From Chytriomyces cf. hyalinus JEL632 (Eukaryota; Chytridiomycota; Chytridiomycetes; Chytridiales; Chytriomycetaceae): a stretch of 64,000 nucleotides of DNA. The position numbers and the translations under genes are program-made. The notes beneath the pieces are model-generated. The model ran no database searches. It had not been told where the DNA came from and saw only the letters and a program-made list of their open reading frames with translations. How positions within the stretch are numbered: the stretch's first letter is position 1; each line of letters begins with the position of its first letter. The stretch spans positions 248,001 to 312,000 of the forward strand of contig JAIWWG010000011.1 of the NCBI GenBank assembly GCA_025435555.1. The letters run 5' to 3'. Positions 45,365 through 59,323 of this stretch are shown here, piece after piece.

Positions 45365-46254
45365 CATTTGCTTGTGCTCATCCACGGCTTACACGGCACA
45401 GCTCGAGACCTTGCGTATTTGGCAAAGCTCCTCAAAGCACGGCATGCAGTCGACACGCATGTTCTGGTCCCCACATGCAACGAGGGATAGACTGACACCG
45501 GGATCGAAGCCCAAGCACAACGCGTTGTTGACAGCATCGTCGACGCAGCTTCGTTACTCGGACTAGACACAGAAACCATTGCAATATCCCTCATTGGACA
45601 CTCGCTCGGGGGTCTCATCGCTCGCATGGTTGCCCACAAACTCATGCCGCACAAACGCCGCATCTCGGATCACGATTCAAGTCAGTCATTCCACCTGATG
45701 CAGCTGTTATTGTTGCTCGTCAAACTGGGAAGGACTTGTTCCTTATGGACGGCAAAGACCCGCTCCTTGCAGCGTTGGCCTGGCCCAGACACCGTTTCTT
45801 GAAACGCTCGCAGAGTTTGAGTCACGGACAGCGTACGGATGTGTGCAATACGACATGTCTGTTGGATTTGAGACGTCGCTGATTCGAGTCGATAATCCGT
45901 ACTTGGAACGCTTTTCAACGCAAAGAATCACACAACCGTTTCAAGCGCTGATGAATTGGATTCCCGTCGATTGTTCTTTCAATTTCACATCGGTGTCGTC
46001 TTCACAGCTGCGGTTGAAAGATGTTTCCACTCCCGCAGGAGACATGTCCAGTTTGCTGGATTCAAACTCGGAGTTCCATGTTCAACAAATGCTGCAGAGC
46101 CTCAACTCTTAAACTTGGACGAAAATCGCGATATTTCCAAACAGACCTCTGTATGGACACGTTGACGTGATTGTTCGGGACGAGCGATGGAATCTTCAGT
46201 TCGGGCACTCTGTGACTCAAGACATAGTGGACAGAGTGCTGGGACCCCAGTAAA
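45365..46254 (+). pseudogene. Decayed serine esterase/lipase gene (DUF676, Rog1-like)
   Basis: The plus strand keeps the parts of a DUF676 alpha/beta hydrolase in order: [19 protein letters not shown] (45365), the nucleophile elbow [14 protein letters not shown] (about 45590), RQTGKDLFLMDGKDPLLAAL (about 45715), AYGCVQYDMSVGFETSLIRV (about 45835), and the typical end PNRPLYGHVDVIVRDERWN (about 46135). An in-frame TAG interrupts the first part at 45488, and the frame changes at about 45780 and again at about 46110. No intron bridges these changes, so I call it a pseudogene of a host lipid esterase. The catalytic Ser is still present. Confidence 0.72.
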
Positions 46255-46298
46255 TGCACAACTTGTAAAATGAAACAGTCATCTTTGCTTTTACTTGA

Positions 46299-47045
46299 TC
46301 AAATCATGATGTACTCCTCGCAGTATTCAGACCCAACTTCCTTCAACTTCTGCTTAACACGCCCAAAATCTCTGTTGAACTGCTTCCGGCTTAAATGCTT
46401 AAGCCCCGCATAACGGCCCGTCTCATTCTTTTCCTTTCCAAAAGTAACTTCAGAGTTCAGCTTCCCAAAAGAAACGCATCTCGGATGTTCGATTCTTGAA
46501 TCAACATGCGAATATGACTTAGCGTATAACCCAATGCGTGCCCAGTTCCACTCTGACAGGTGACCCCATGTCACAGCGACATGATCTTCTCGATTCAGCA
46601 GTTCCAAGCACAAAAGTGCATCAACGCTCTGTTCATCCAGTTCGTGCCATGGCTTTGCGTCTTTAAATAGAAGCCTCTTTTCAAGCAGCAGTTCTGCATG
46701 GATTGCGGCGCTGCGGGCACGGTAATAGTCGGTGTTCGATTTGAGAGTCCCACAGCTTGGACATGATTTGATAGTGGCGTTGGTTTTCACGCGTGTCCCT
46801 GAAATGAGTGAGTACTTGCTGCCTTCTCGCCGCATTATTTTTTAGTGGTTGTTGAGGTATTGTTTTTCTATTTGAACAAGGTGGATTGCTGCACCACATG
46901 AACAGTGCATGTTGATCCGATCACGCGTTTGTCGCATGCCACTGGGGGTGACATCATAGCACATGCAGCATGAACAAAGGTACTTAGTCTGAGAAAGCAT
47001 CCAGGGACCAGGAGTTGTTGAGATAAGCTCACGAACGGAGTCCAT
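46299..47045 (-). CDS. Unrecognised zinc-ribbon-like gene, two collinear frames
   Basis: From an ATG at 47045 the minus strand reads MDSVRELISTTPGPWMLSQT, a Cys-rich part (YLCSCCMCYDVTP, then HCSCGAA) and reaches TAA at 46842-46844. In the same frame, two codons later, MRREGSKYSLISG starts a 178-aa stretch with CPSCGTL and a conserved-looking C-terminal region ending EYCEEYIMI at 46299. The Cys pattern suggests two zinc ribbons. I do not know the family. Possibilities: two adjacent genes, one gene with a recent stop, or an intron I cannot define that removes the stop. Nearby genes give no hint. Confidence 0.45.
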
Positions 47046-47129
47046 TGTGTCAAAATTCCTCACAACCAAAATTTAAACAAAAGCAGAGTTCATCCAGCCC
47101 TCAAGAGAGAGAAAGAGAGATCGAGAGAC

Positions 47130-48650
47130 ATGGGAAGCTGTGATTCGAAAGAAGTGGCGCCTGGATCCACGCCGGCAGACATATCGAAAGAAGCAACAGC
47201 AAAGAGCAAAGAAATCGATCGACAACTTGCAGACGAGAAAGTAGGTTCAAAGGATATTAAGATATTGCTACTAGGTGAGAGAACCGTTGTTGTGTAGATG
47301 TGATACACTGTTCCTTCCTCATTGACACTTGCCACTTAACAGGCACCGCCGAAACGGGCAAATCAACGGTCCTAAAACAACTTCGAATCATCCACGGCGG
47401 CGGTTTCACCGATGACGACATTACAACATTTCGATATGCAGCAAAGCGAAACATTTTCGACACTGTCAAAACACTCGTTGAGGCAATGGAGCTGCTAAAG
47501 ATACCTTACGGATTCAACCCAAACACGGCAAAATGCGCGCAAAAGTCTTCAAAACCTTCTCTGCATCACGCACCCAGTTTGGTAGATTCGAAGGAAAATG
47601 TCGGGTTCGGAAAAAACGCGCCTATAGCGATTGAAGCGGCGGAGGTGTGGGCATCTACCAAGTTTATGGACGATGCAACAAGGGGGGAGACGCAGGCAGC
47701 AGTGGATCTTATCTTATCAACGCATCCCGAATATACCAAATCACTACCGCTGCCTCTCGTGAATGCAATCAAGCTGCTGTGGAACAATGTCGGCGTAAAG
47801 TACTGCTTCTCACGGAGCAACGAATTCCAAATCATTGACCTGTCCTAGTTGAGTGCCTTGTCAAAAAGTGCTTGGGTATTTAGAAGGGGTTGTTTAATTT
47901 GAGAGCACAGTTTCATGCAGGACATTGACCGCTTCATTGCGAGCGACTACATCCCCACCAACCAAGATATCCTCGCATCACGCGTAATGACGTCCGGCGT
48001 GTGCGAAACAAAGGTCATTATCAAGGGAACAATATTCCGCGTGTTTGATGTGGGCGGACAGAGAAACGAAAGGCGGAAATGGATCCACGTGTTCGACAAT
48101 GTCAATGCCATATTTTTTCTGTTTGACTTGAGCGCGTTCAACCAAGTCACTGTCGAGGACCAGAACATTAACCGAGGTACTTAATTCACTTTATTTCCTC
48201 ACTCTCGAAGCTATTAACACTCTCGCTCCCTTGTAACGAATAGTGGTGGAATCGCTCACAGTGTTCACCTTCATTTGCAACCACAACGCCTTCAAAAAGT
48301 CGGCCATAATGATCTTCATGAACAAGATTGACTTGCTGCGGGAAAAGCTCGAGCATTCCATGGTCCAAGACTACTTTCCCGAGTTTTTGGGCACAAACGA
48401 CTACAAAGAAGTGTCCAAGTTCTTTGCTGAAAAGATTGCCTCCTTCAACAAGAACCAGGAGAAACAGCTCTACTTCCATTACACACAGGCCAACGACACT
48501 ACCAAAATGAAGGCCGTTCTCGCTACCGTTATTGAGAGTATATTAGTGTGAGTGTCATTTGTTCATCACCGAGCCCTCCCCCACACGCGCCCCATTTCTA
48601 ACTGGGCTACTACCAACAGAAACAACCTACAGTCTGCTGGACTCATGTGA
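47130..48650 (+). CDS. Divergent heterotrimeric G protein alpha subunit
   Basis: Five exons (47130-47274, 47343-47841, 47911-48176, 48244-48547, 48620-48650; introns 68, 69, 67 and 72 nt) give 414 aa. The N-terminus MGSCDSKE fits myristoylation at Gly2 and acylation at Cys4. Switch II is standard (FRVFDVGGQRNERRKW), as are NKID and the helical-domain end QDIDRFIASDYIP. Switch I (SRVMTSGVCETKV) keeps the catalytic Arg and the Mg-binding Thr. Two motifs depart from consensus: the P-loop is GTAETGKST instead of GAGESGKST, and the guanine-binding TCAT is TQAN. The C-terminus is NNLQSAGLM, the receptor-contact tail. The helical domain has an insert of about 30 residues (KCAQKSSKPSLHHAPS region). 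Confidence 0.9.
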
Positions 48651-48753
48651 AATCTTCGCACATCAAAAATGATAAACATGGTAATAAAAATATGCGATGG
48701 ATCTTGAACAAAAAGGGCGCCAGATAGTTGTTGCGTGTTTATCATCGCCTCCT

Positions 48754-49660
48754 TTATTGCTGCTTGTTGAGATTCAGCGTCACAAACTCTTTAAACCGCA
48801 GCCGCATTTCGGAACTTGTCGGGATATAATGCCCTCCATCATGCTCCACAACCACACTCGTCGATTCCACAAACCTCGCAGCAAGCGCTTGGCTGTCTCT
48901 CGGTAACACCCACGCATCCCCTGCACCAATCACATGCATCGATGGAATCGGGATCCGTCCCTCATCCCAATGATCCAACACTCCAGAGTTTGCCGCAACT
49001 TCGCCTTCTGGCACAGGCGCATCTGCCAGCGATGTCACAGCGATCGGGACAAACCCGGAAAACAGGAGCATAAACTTTGGCAGCGTGTAAACGTTCGAAT
49101 CGATTGTTGTCTGCGCAAATGCGAGCTCTGTGACGAAGAGTGGTGCGAGCGCAGCACCTTGCGAGAACCCAATGATTCCGTCAAAGGGGCCCTTTTCAAT
49201 CCAGAACCTGAGGAAAGACATGCATGCATGTTCAGTGACTTGCGCCCAACAACTGAAACGTCAAACCTACTCACCGTTTCAGCATGTGAATCGTCTCCAT
49301 GTATCCCTGATACGCTGTCCTGTCGGCATTTGCGACCCACCAGCCTGTAAGAATTTCCTCCTGCTCTGGGACACACGAATTCAGCAACTGGCAATGAGGT
49401 GTAGACATACAACTCACTCAGCAGCTGGTGCTTCTTTAGCCTTTCCGCTTCTGAAATCTGATCCTGTTCAGGCAGTGGTGCCAAGTGCGGGGCCGCACAG
49501 TACACTGAGAGAGACTTTCTTAGCCCAGATTGACGAAAGCGGGAGCGGACTCACCAAGCTCTACGCCAATCGCTTCCATGTCTTTCCTCAGAATTGCAGT
49601 GCGTTTTCGAAATACGGCTTCGTTCTGCGCATATCCTTGTAGCATGAGTATCCTGGCCAT
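48754..49660 (-). CDS. FSH1-type serine hydrolase
   Basis: Four exons (49660-49555, 49504-49418, 49365-49275, 49207-48754; introns 50, 52 and 67 nt) give 245 aa. Features of the FSH (family of serine hydrolases) alpha/beta fold: an N-terminal ILMLQGYAQNEAVFRKRTAI, then PFDGIIGFSQGAALAPLF with the nucleophile Ser in GFSQG, an Asp in HVIGAGDAWV and the His in EHDGGHYIP. Length is typical. These are small cytosolic esterases of broad or unknown substrate, some linked to polyketide or lipid release. The gene is convergent with the G-alpha gene. Confidence 0.88.
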
Positions 49661-49773
49661 CTTGACGCTTTTATTTTTTTTTCTTTGAATTTCCGTCTGA
49701 ATTTAGTTGAAATGTCCTCCGAAACCCAACAACACGAGAACTTGAAGAAAGGCTTCTCAGAACACCTTTGATT

Positions 49774-52089
<2,316 letters not shown>

Positions 52090-52640
52090 GCTTCTGCTAT
52101 TGGTGATGCTGCTGGTGAGTGGGTGGCTGCGTTTGCGAGGGTTGCTGTTGTTGTTGATGGTTGGAGTTGTTGAGGGAGGGCTTGGGCGGGCGCGTTCAAG
52201 ATCGACGGGGGAGTTCGTTTTCGATTACACACAACAGGGAAGGATCAATTTGTATGCTTTTCGATGCTAGGTTGAGATCAGGTTGCTCCCTTTTCTAGAT
52301 GTTGCTGCGTATGTACGTGTGTGTGTTGGGACAATGGATCCAGTCAGAAAAACGCGGATATTCAGAATCTGAAAAAAGCAGATATGTTCTGGAAGACATG
52401 CAAAAAAAGCGACCTTTTTATTACAAACAGCCGTGGCCCCCACTAACATTTAATGATATTGATCAATGACAACGAACAACACACACATACACACAAAAGA
52501 TGGTACACACGCAAAAATCTATTCACAAATCATTGTCCAATGAAAAAAACAAAAACAAAAACAACTGCAAATTAATGTACAGTCCACGATATACTCAACT
52601 TCACCCGCACATACCTCCCTCCATTTGCACCGTATTTTTT
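52090..52640. other. Intergenic stretch between kinase and HSF-REC genes
   Basis: No gene is supported. The left part is the kinase promoter, G/T-rich near 52110-52200. The right part, near 52440-52640, is A/C-rich 3' sequence of the HSF-REC gene. Confidence 0.4.
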
Positions 52641-54751
52641 TCACAACCAAATCTGCGCCTTTTCAAAAACATGGCGCAACCCTAGCGAACTCACTGGTTT
52701 CCCCAAACACTCAATCAAACCAACACTTTTATAAAACCTGAAATCGACATCATTAGGCCTTGCTGCCATCAGCATCAAATTCACGGTAGGATTCATTTCG
52801 CGAATGGCTTTTGCTGTGGCTGGGATGTTGAACGTGCACGAATCGTGGTCCAGAAACAGGACACATGATTGATTAGAAAGCGCCATTTGACGGCTGCAGA
52901 TGTTGCGCAACGACTGTTGATCGGCAATGATTTCGCATGACACGTTCAATGCATTCAATTCGAGACGCAGCGCGTGGCGCGTCGGTAGGTCGTCTGAAAT
53001 AATGAATGCTCGGTAAGACTGTTTCACTCGCTGATGCGACTCATGCAAAGAGTTGGCTGAATCCGATCGTGCGAGATTCGTGTTTACTGCAATTTGCGTC
53101 AAAACTGTTTCATTTGGGCGAGGCGGTAACGGGCCAGATTGCGGAAGGCACATGTTGAATGAGATGGAGGAATCATAATTATAATGATGCTCGTGTGGTT
53201 GTTGTGTGGGAGGGGCTCGACGAGGGGTAACGGTTGTCTTGAAATCCGAAGCATCAAATGGTGTCAAAGAATTTGTAAAGTTTGGTGACAATAGAAGGCC
53301 GCTTTTGACGAATGATAAAGGAGGCTTTGGAGCGAAATGCGGGTGACTGAAGTCAAATGAATTTGGAGAGGCCGAAACGAAAGGTGTCGGTAAATGGCTG
53401 CTGGAAGGTTGCGAATGCAGTGTGGCTGGTGTGCTGGAAGCAAGATGGGGCGGCATTTCTCTTCTCAGCGCATTTTGAAACTCTTTCAACAGTTGAAGCT
53501 TACTTTCCCTTTCTAGTTAATAAACGGCAAGAAATCAGTTGTACCAGAAAAACAAATCGAAATCAATGCATACTCATTGTCGCAGACACGATGTTTGTAA
53601 AGTGTTCCATGAGCAGATCCTGCCGAACAACCGCGTTCTTTAAATAATTCAGCTCCCTTCGAAACGCCTCGCATTCTTGTGAAGCGCGTGAATAATTGAT
53701 ATTCGCACTGGCTTGCATCTCAGCCAACTGATTGAATCTACTCTCCATCACATTCACGAAGGAGTTCTGGGTGCCCGGGATGTTTGAGGAGTTTGACACG
53801 AGACTTACGCTCTCCCACGTCGTTAAAGAGATTGGGGAGGTTCGTTGGATCTGGGTATCAGATATATGCGGCGATGCTGAGGTGTTTGCTGAATACAACG
53901 CCAGTCCCACTCCAGTGGCTACCTCTGGTTCCAGCTTCCGCACCACATTTTTCTTTCGCGTGATTTCTCCGAGCAATTCAGGGTGGTCTCTCAAAAACGA
54001 TACGTGTTGGAATTCGGCGGTCTGACTCAACCAGTTGGTAAATATTACAAATCAGGGTAACACACACCTAATGAACAAAACTGCGCAGTCACCATGGCAC
54101 CCGTCGACCCCATCTTTGCATCGCCGGTCTTGAGTTTGTGGAAGCCGTACTTGTTCAGCTGTCGCACAAACGACTGGTAGTTGGTATGGCTGAACATCAC
54201 GGGCATCACGTCCCGCGCAAATGCACACTGGTCCACGACAATGAAAGAGTCTCCTAACTCGGACCATCTGATTTGATCCTTGAAATGAGCTCCGCTGATA
54301 GCGCTGTGAAAAAAAAAGTAGTATTATGTTTGAGCGATTTGAAAAGTGTGCGATTATCGGTGCTGGAGGAGCCAGTCCCAAGGTCGCGCTTATAAGTGGT
54401 CATGGCAAAAGATGATCCAGGCAATAGAAGGAGAAGCACGCAAAAAGAAGTCGACATGGGGAGCGAATGCACGAATGATCCCACAAAAATGCGATCACGT
54501 AAGGCTCACCTAAACAGTTTCGAAACAAAGTCAGAAACAACAGAAGCACAGTGACTTCTCTTTCTGCTCGCAGGAATGCCGTTAGATGCCGTCTGGTCTC
54601 TACCCGAGTCCAACATGGGATCTGTGGTGTCCGCGACACAGGACAACGGTAATAACGCTGCAGCACTTGGACTCGTTCGAAGCGGACACGCTGTGGCTCG
54701 CACGTCCATATCGTCGGAGGTGCTCCGTCCCTCGGCTTCCCCGTTTCCCAT
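52641..54751 (-). CDS. HSF-type DNA-binding factor with receiver domain (Skn7/Prr1-like)
   Basis: Four exons (54751-54510, 54303-54066, 54021-53574, 53512-52641; introns 206, 44 and 61 nt) give 599 aa. The HSF-type DNA-binding domain spans about residues 72-175: SDFVSKLFSAISG, IRWSELGDSFIVVD, MFSHTNYQSFVRQLNKYGFH, and FLRDHPELLGEITRKK. A coiled-coil segment follows (ECEAFRRELNYLKNAVVRQD). A receiver domain fills the last 120 residues (RAFIISDDLPTRHALRLEL, VLFLDHDS, and GKPVSSLGL), keeping the paired acids, a candidate phospho-Asp and the Lys. This is the layout of Skn7/Prr1 oxidative and osmotic stress regulators. The first intron is long for this window. The start MGNGEAEGR at 54751 is the first in-frame ATG. 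Confidence 0.9.
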
Positions 54752-55228
54752 TCAATTTGGACTTTTTTTTGTTTGGTCAAAGACCCGGCGATCTGACTTT
54801 TTTGACTTTTTTGCGGGGGGGAACTTTGCAAAGCAGCAGGAGGGCGTGGACATTGGCTGATTGTATGTGAGTGTGCTGGTTGTGTACGGCGCAAAAGAGA
54901 CGCGCCGATACTGAGAAGGAAGCTAGCTAGCTGTCTTCAACGCCAGTGATGGTCTCTCATCATCACGAACGCAACCCAGAGATCTCAAGGACTGACTGGC
55001 TGCTTGCAAGCAAGCAAGCAAGCAAGCCGTATGGGTATGGATGGTAACCGCGTGTTTGCTCCCAAACAAATGCGAAGTCCCACGAGCCACCAATTCACAT
55101 ACATGAATGATACGCCCAGTCTGCCGTTGTTCGGAAATACTCGGAATGTTTGCATTCCGACAAGCAAATCTCCCAATTTCACACTCACACACACTTACTC
55201 CCAAAACAAATCACACTCACTCCAAACA

Positions 55229-55825
55229 ATGGCACCTACACCTACACCCGACACCGTACCGCTGTCCGTCGAAGCAAACGTCAAAGCAACTGCGACCCTT
55301 GGAAAGATTGGATACACGAACCTGACTCTCCAGCCGGAAGACCCCATCTTCAAGCTTCTCGGCGAATGCATGAGCGACACCGACCAGCAAAAGATCAACT
55401 TGAGCGTGGGGGCGTACCGGGATGAGCAAGGGCGGCCGTGGGTGCTCCCTGTTGTGCGAAAGGTGAGTCGTGGCAACCCCCTGCCGTTAGTGGGTAGCGG
55501 AACTAAACAGACCCGTTTATAAAACATCAAACAGGCAAAAACTGCGCTTCTGAATGACCCAGCAGCAAACCACGAGTACTTTGGACTGGATGGAAACAAG
55601 TCGTTTAATGAAGCATCGGCTCTTCTTATTCTCGGAGACGGCAGCCCTGCACTGCGAGAGAAGCGGCACACTGCCGTTCAGACTGTTTCAGGCACCGGCG
55701 CAAACAGACTCGGCTCAGACTTTTTGGCAAAGTTCAGGCCTGGAACCGTTTACATTACCAATCCGACTTGGGGTAAAAGCCCCAATCTTGAAAAAAAATG
55801 CTTTTCAGGGATCCATCTCATCCAC

Positions 55826-55856
<31 letters not shown>

Positions 55857-56725
55857 AAACCATCCCAAAATCTTTTCCGCAAGCGGCTTACGCGTAATCG
55901 AGTACGAATACTGGAACGCCACCACTCGCTCCATCAATTTCGACATTCTCCTCGACACTCTCCAAACCGCCGAACGAGGATCCATCTTTGTCCTGCACGC
56001 ATGCGCTCACAATCCAACCGGTCTGGACCCCACACACGATCAATGGAAACAAATTGCGCAAATCATGAAAGAAAAAGATCACTTTCCATTCTTTGACTGT
56101 GCATACCAAGGATTCGCGTCGGGAGATTTGGACGTGGATGCGTGGGCTGTGCGGTACTTTGTCTCGCAAGGGTTTGATTTACTGTGCGCGCAGTCTTTTA
56201 GCAAAAACTTTGGGCTGTATAGTGAGCGCGCTGGTTGTCTTACGGGTGTGTTTCAAGATGGTCAAGTTGCCAAGATGGTTCATTCGCAGTTGTGTGCGCT
56301 TGTGCGGTGCAGTATATCAAATGCGCCAGCTTTCGGAGCCAAAGTTGTGGACTTGGTTTTGAGGGACCAAGCGTTGACGCAGGAGTGGTGAGTTTTTGAT
56401 TCGGTAAGTGTGTATCCCCACTTCTAAACACGAACACATCAACAGGAAAGAAAACTTGAAAACCATGGCAAACCGCATCACAACCATGCGCGCCAAGGTA
56501 CTTTCCCACCTGACCCAACTCAAAACACCAGGAAACTGGTCCCACATCACCTCCCAGATTGGCATGTTTTCGTACACGGGTCTGACTGTGACGCAAGTCA
56601 CGGCAATCAAGTCAAAGTTTCACGTTTACATGACGGACGAGGGTCGTATTTCTATGGCTGGGTTGAATGAAACCAACGTTGAACAGTTTGCGAAAGCGGT
56701 GGACTGGGTTGTTCGTAATGCTTGA
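55229..56725 (+). CDS. Aspartate aminotransferase, probably cytosolic
   Basis: Four exons (55229-55462, 55535-55772, 55856-56387, 56446-56725; introns 72, 83 and 58 nt) give 427 aa. The PLP-dependent enzyme swaps the amino group between aspartate and 2-oxoglutarate. Seen: INLSVGAYRDEQGRPWVLPV, TVSGTGANRLGSDFL, NPTWGNHPKIF, LHACAHNPTGLDPTHDQW, FPFFDCAYQGFASGD, QSFSKNFGLYSERAG with the cofactor Lys, and the late IGMFSYTGL. A longer in-frame start at 55004 exists, but the MAPTPTPD start follows an A/C-rich leader and leaves no organelle presequence. The second intron ends in a run of 29 A directly before its AG acceptor (55826-55855), which is unusual. Confidence 0.93.
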
Positions 56726-56786
56726 AATTAAAATATAAACAAACGTTGAGCTTTACGGTGTGGATCTTTTGTTTATTTTGTAAACT

Positions 56787-58069
56787 TCATGCAAGCGTGA
56801 GTTGTTTGATCACGCGATGAACTCCGCTCGTAAACTCTTGTAATGTCTCCACGCGGAACACTCCTTGCGATTGAACGAGAGAGAGAAACTGCTGAAGGTC
56901 ACCTGAACATCCGAAATATGTTTTCTTTGCAGCAATGAGTCTGTCGTAAAAGTTTGAGTTACACACACAAGTCAGATAACGTCGAAACAGAGTTCATGAC
57001 TCACACGCGCCCATCCCGCTTCAAGGATCGCTTCATCACATCATGCAGCTTCACATGCGCCTCGGTGGAATAGATTGTTTCTGAAGTCAAGATGAGGTCA
57101 TACTGCTCCAGCCCATTCAAGTTCTGAATAAAAAACATGAGCCTAATTCAAACACACAAAAAACCTAAAAACAAAAACAAACCAAGCTTCCCCAGTCTCC
57201 CGCAAAAAACCGACACGGCAACGTGTTCAAAAGACTCAGTTGCACTTCGACTTCAAAAGTCCCATTTGCATCCACGTCTTCAATCGCAGGTTTCGCGACA
57301 GTGTTGATTGCGGCATTCGGCATCGTGACAAGGCGGATGACAAGTTCATTCTGTTTTCGAAAATGAAACGCGCGTTATTTATAAAGAAAAGATTCAGTCT
57401 TGCATCTAGTTGTAGCTTCTTCTCACGTAATCTTGAAAGTCAACATGCGATCCTTTCGTGAGGCAGTATAAACCTGGCAAAGCAGAACCGCATCCCAACT
57501 GTTTTCCCCAACGAAATCCATTTCGACGGGAGAAGTTTAGAAAGCTGATAGAAGTCCTTGGGACATAGACATTCACCTCCAAAACCCTCTTCCCAGTGAT
57601 CGCTGATGAATCCAAACCAGCCAAAAGAGCAACCAAGTCCAACGAACACTCCCATGTTTTGAATCCCCCTATTTTTCGGGTCAAATCAGCCAGCTGCTCG
57701 ACAGGAATAAAAAGATCCAAGCAAAAAACCTTCATAAACGCCGTTGATCAAGTCCGTATTCTGCAACATGACCGAATCAACCCAAGCGCCCGCATGGTCT
57801 TCGTTGGCGGCATCGAGTTTCACATCGGCGAGACATCTTCGCAGGATTCCACTGCGTCCAGTATGCTCGCCCATAACGAGCATCATCTGTTTGTTGGGGG
57901 GATGTTGAGTTGACCGGTTTTCGCATATGAGTTTTGGCCATCTGACCGTATCCGCGGTTGGGATTTGTACTTGGAAGCTGGGAGTGAAGTCGATGGATGC
58001 ATCGGTGGATGCAGCGGGTGCTTGCTGCTGTTGTTCGGCTGGCTCTCCAAACCCGAATCGGAAGGACAT
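56787..58069 (-). CDS. HPM1: Protein-histidine N-methyltransferase, METTL18/Hpm1-like
   Basis: Six exons (58069-57730, 57668-57577, 57498-57427, 57350-57183, 57123-57005, 56940-56787; introns 61, 78, 76, 59 and 64 nt) give 314 aa. Family marks: DLINGVYEGGFKTWECSLDL, the SAM-binding RVLELGCGSALPGLYCLTKG, VDFQDYNELVIRLVTMPNA, FFAGDWGSL, QYDLILTSETIYSTEAHVKL and a C-terminal KKTYFGCSGDLQQF. In yeast Hpm1 methylates a histidine of ribosomal protein uL3, so the likely target is the ribosome. The gene is convergent with the aspartate aminotransferase; the stop codons are 61 bp apart. Confidence 0.9.
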
Positions 58070-58243
58070 GAAGGCTTAAACGCAACGATTTTCCAAAGTT
58101 AAAAATCATCGCTTTGGACTGCGGGGACACTGGAACTCCATCTTTGCTTTTCGCCAATGAAAGTGTTCCCTCTTTATTATATTCGGTCTCTCGCACAGCA
58201 GCATTGGGCTTTGGGATGTGAAGTCAGGACAAAAAAAAAGCTT

Positions 58244-59323
58244 TCAGTCTCCAGCATCCACCTCCGGCCCACCAGCATCGAAGGATGTCCGCAACCGAAT
58301 TCTGACACCCTGTTTGGCAAAGCAGCGACTCAGCGCTGTTGTTTCGGGGACGCCTGGAAATGACTTTGGACTGTGCACCGAGAACACGTCGCTGGTGGTG
58401 CTGGCAATGGGGACCATCTTGGCACCGGTCCTAGAATTTGCATTTGAGCGATAGACAAAAGAGTGGAGGTGTCAGAGAAAGCGAGCCCAGTAGCAAGAGA
58501 AGGAAATCCCTTGGTTTCTTTACATGCTCATGACATAGAGTTCAAATTTGAGCCGGTAAGTGCCGCTGGAGCGCACCGCCAGGTCGTGGAAAATGAAAAA
58601 GCTTCCCACGGTCCCATCCAGATCCGTCAATCGCGTGCAGACTGAAGCAAGTCGGCCCCACAGGACCCTGCATGAACTGTACCCATTTGTGAGTTCCACT
58701 TTATACGCATCTTGTAAAGGGTCTGTGGCGTCATTCTGCAGTGTGTAAGTCACAGAGTTGCCGCTGTAGAATTTGTCGGTGATGGATACGTCTTTGGTCA
58801 AGTTTCTGGATATTTTTTCGGAGAGTTTTCGTCAGGAAAGGTTTTTTTTTCTCCGGACTGGCGGTTACTCACTCGGACCAGAGGGAAGCAGAGAGAATGT
58901 ACAAATTGGTATCGTCCATGTCACCGCCAGTCAATTTCACGCTGCGATATTCCCATGTGAGAAAGCGAAGATAGTGTGCAAAAAGGGAAGCAGTTTACAT
59001 TGGTGATGGGTGAATTGGTCGTCTGAGGCGCAAAGAGGGCCATCAAGAACTGACTGAGATAGTTTTCAGCAAACGCACCTGTCTGACGCGGCGAAACCGC
59101 ATATCCTGGCCCTGAGGGGTTGTTGAACCACCCCAATCGAGACCTTCTCAAGGGATATGAACAAAAGCCTGTATCAGCGTCCCAACATTTGAAGCAAAGC
59201 TATACAACGTAGTCTGGGCCTCACTTGATTCTGTGGCGCCGAACCTGCCTTCGTTGTCCCGACCTTGTCTGTGTTGCCGCCAGACTGGTGAGAATTGACG
59301 TTCGCTTCGTGGGTGATGTTCAT
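58244..59323 (-). CDS. Velvet-domain transcription regulator, copy 1
   Basis: Six exons (59323-59225, 59146-59079, 59022-58999, 58941-58873, 58805-58524, 58430-58244; introns 78, 56, 57, 66 and 93 nt) give 242 aa. The velvet domain covers nearly the whole protein: VSIGVVQQPLRARICGFAA, SDRRPIHPSPIVKLTGGD, NLYILSASLWSENLTKDVSI, GRLASVCTRLTDLDGTVGSF, FIFHDLAVRSSGTYRLKFEL, and VFSVHSPKSFPGVPETTALS with SRCFAKQGVRIRLR. Velvet proteins bind DNA as dimers through an NF-kB-like fold and link development with metabolism. One exon has only 24 nt. The first acceptor (CCCTTGAG) is unusual, chosen because it gives the 68-nt exon found in copy 2. The start is uncertain. Confidence 0.85.
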
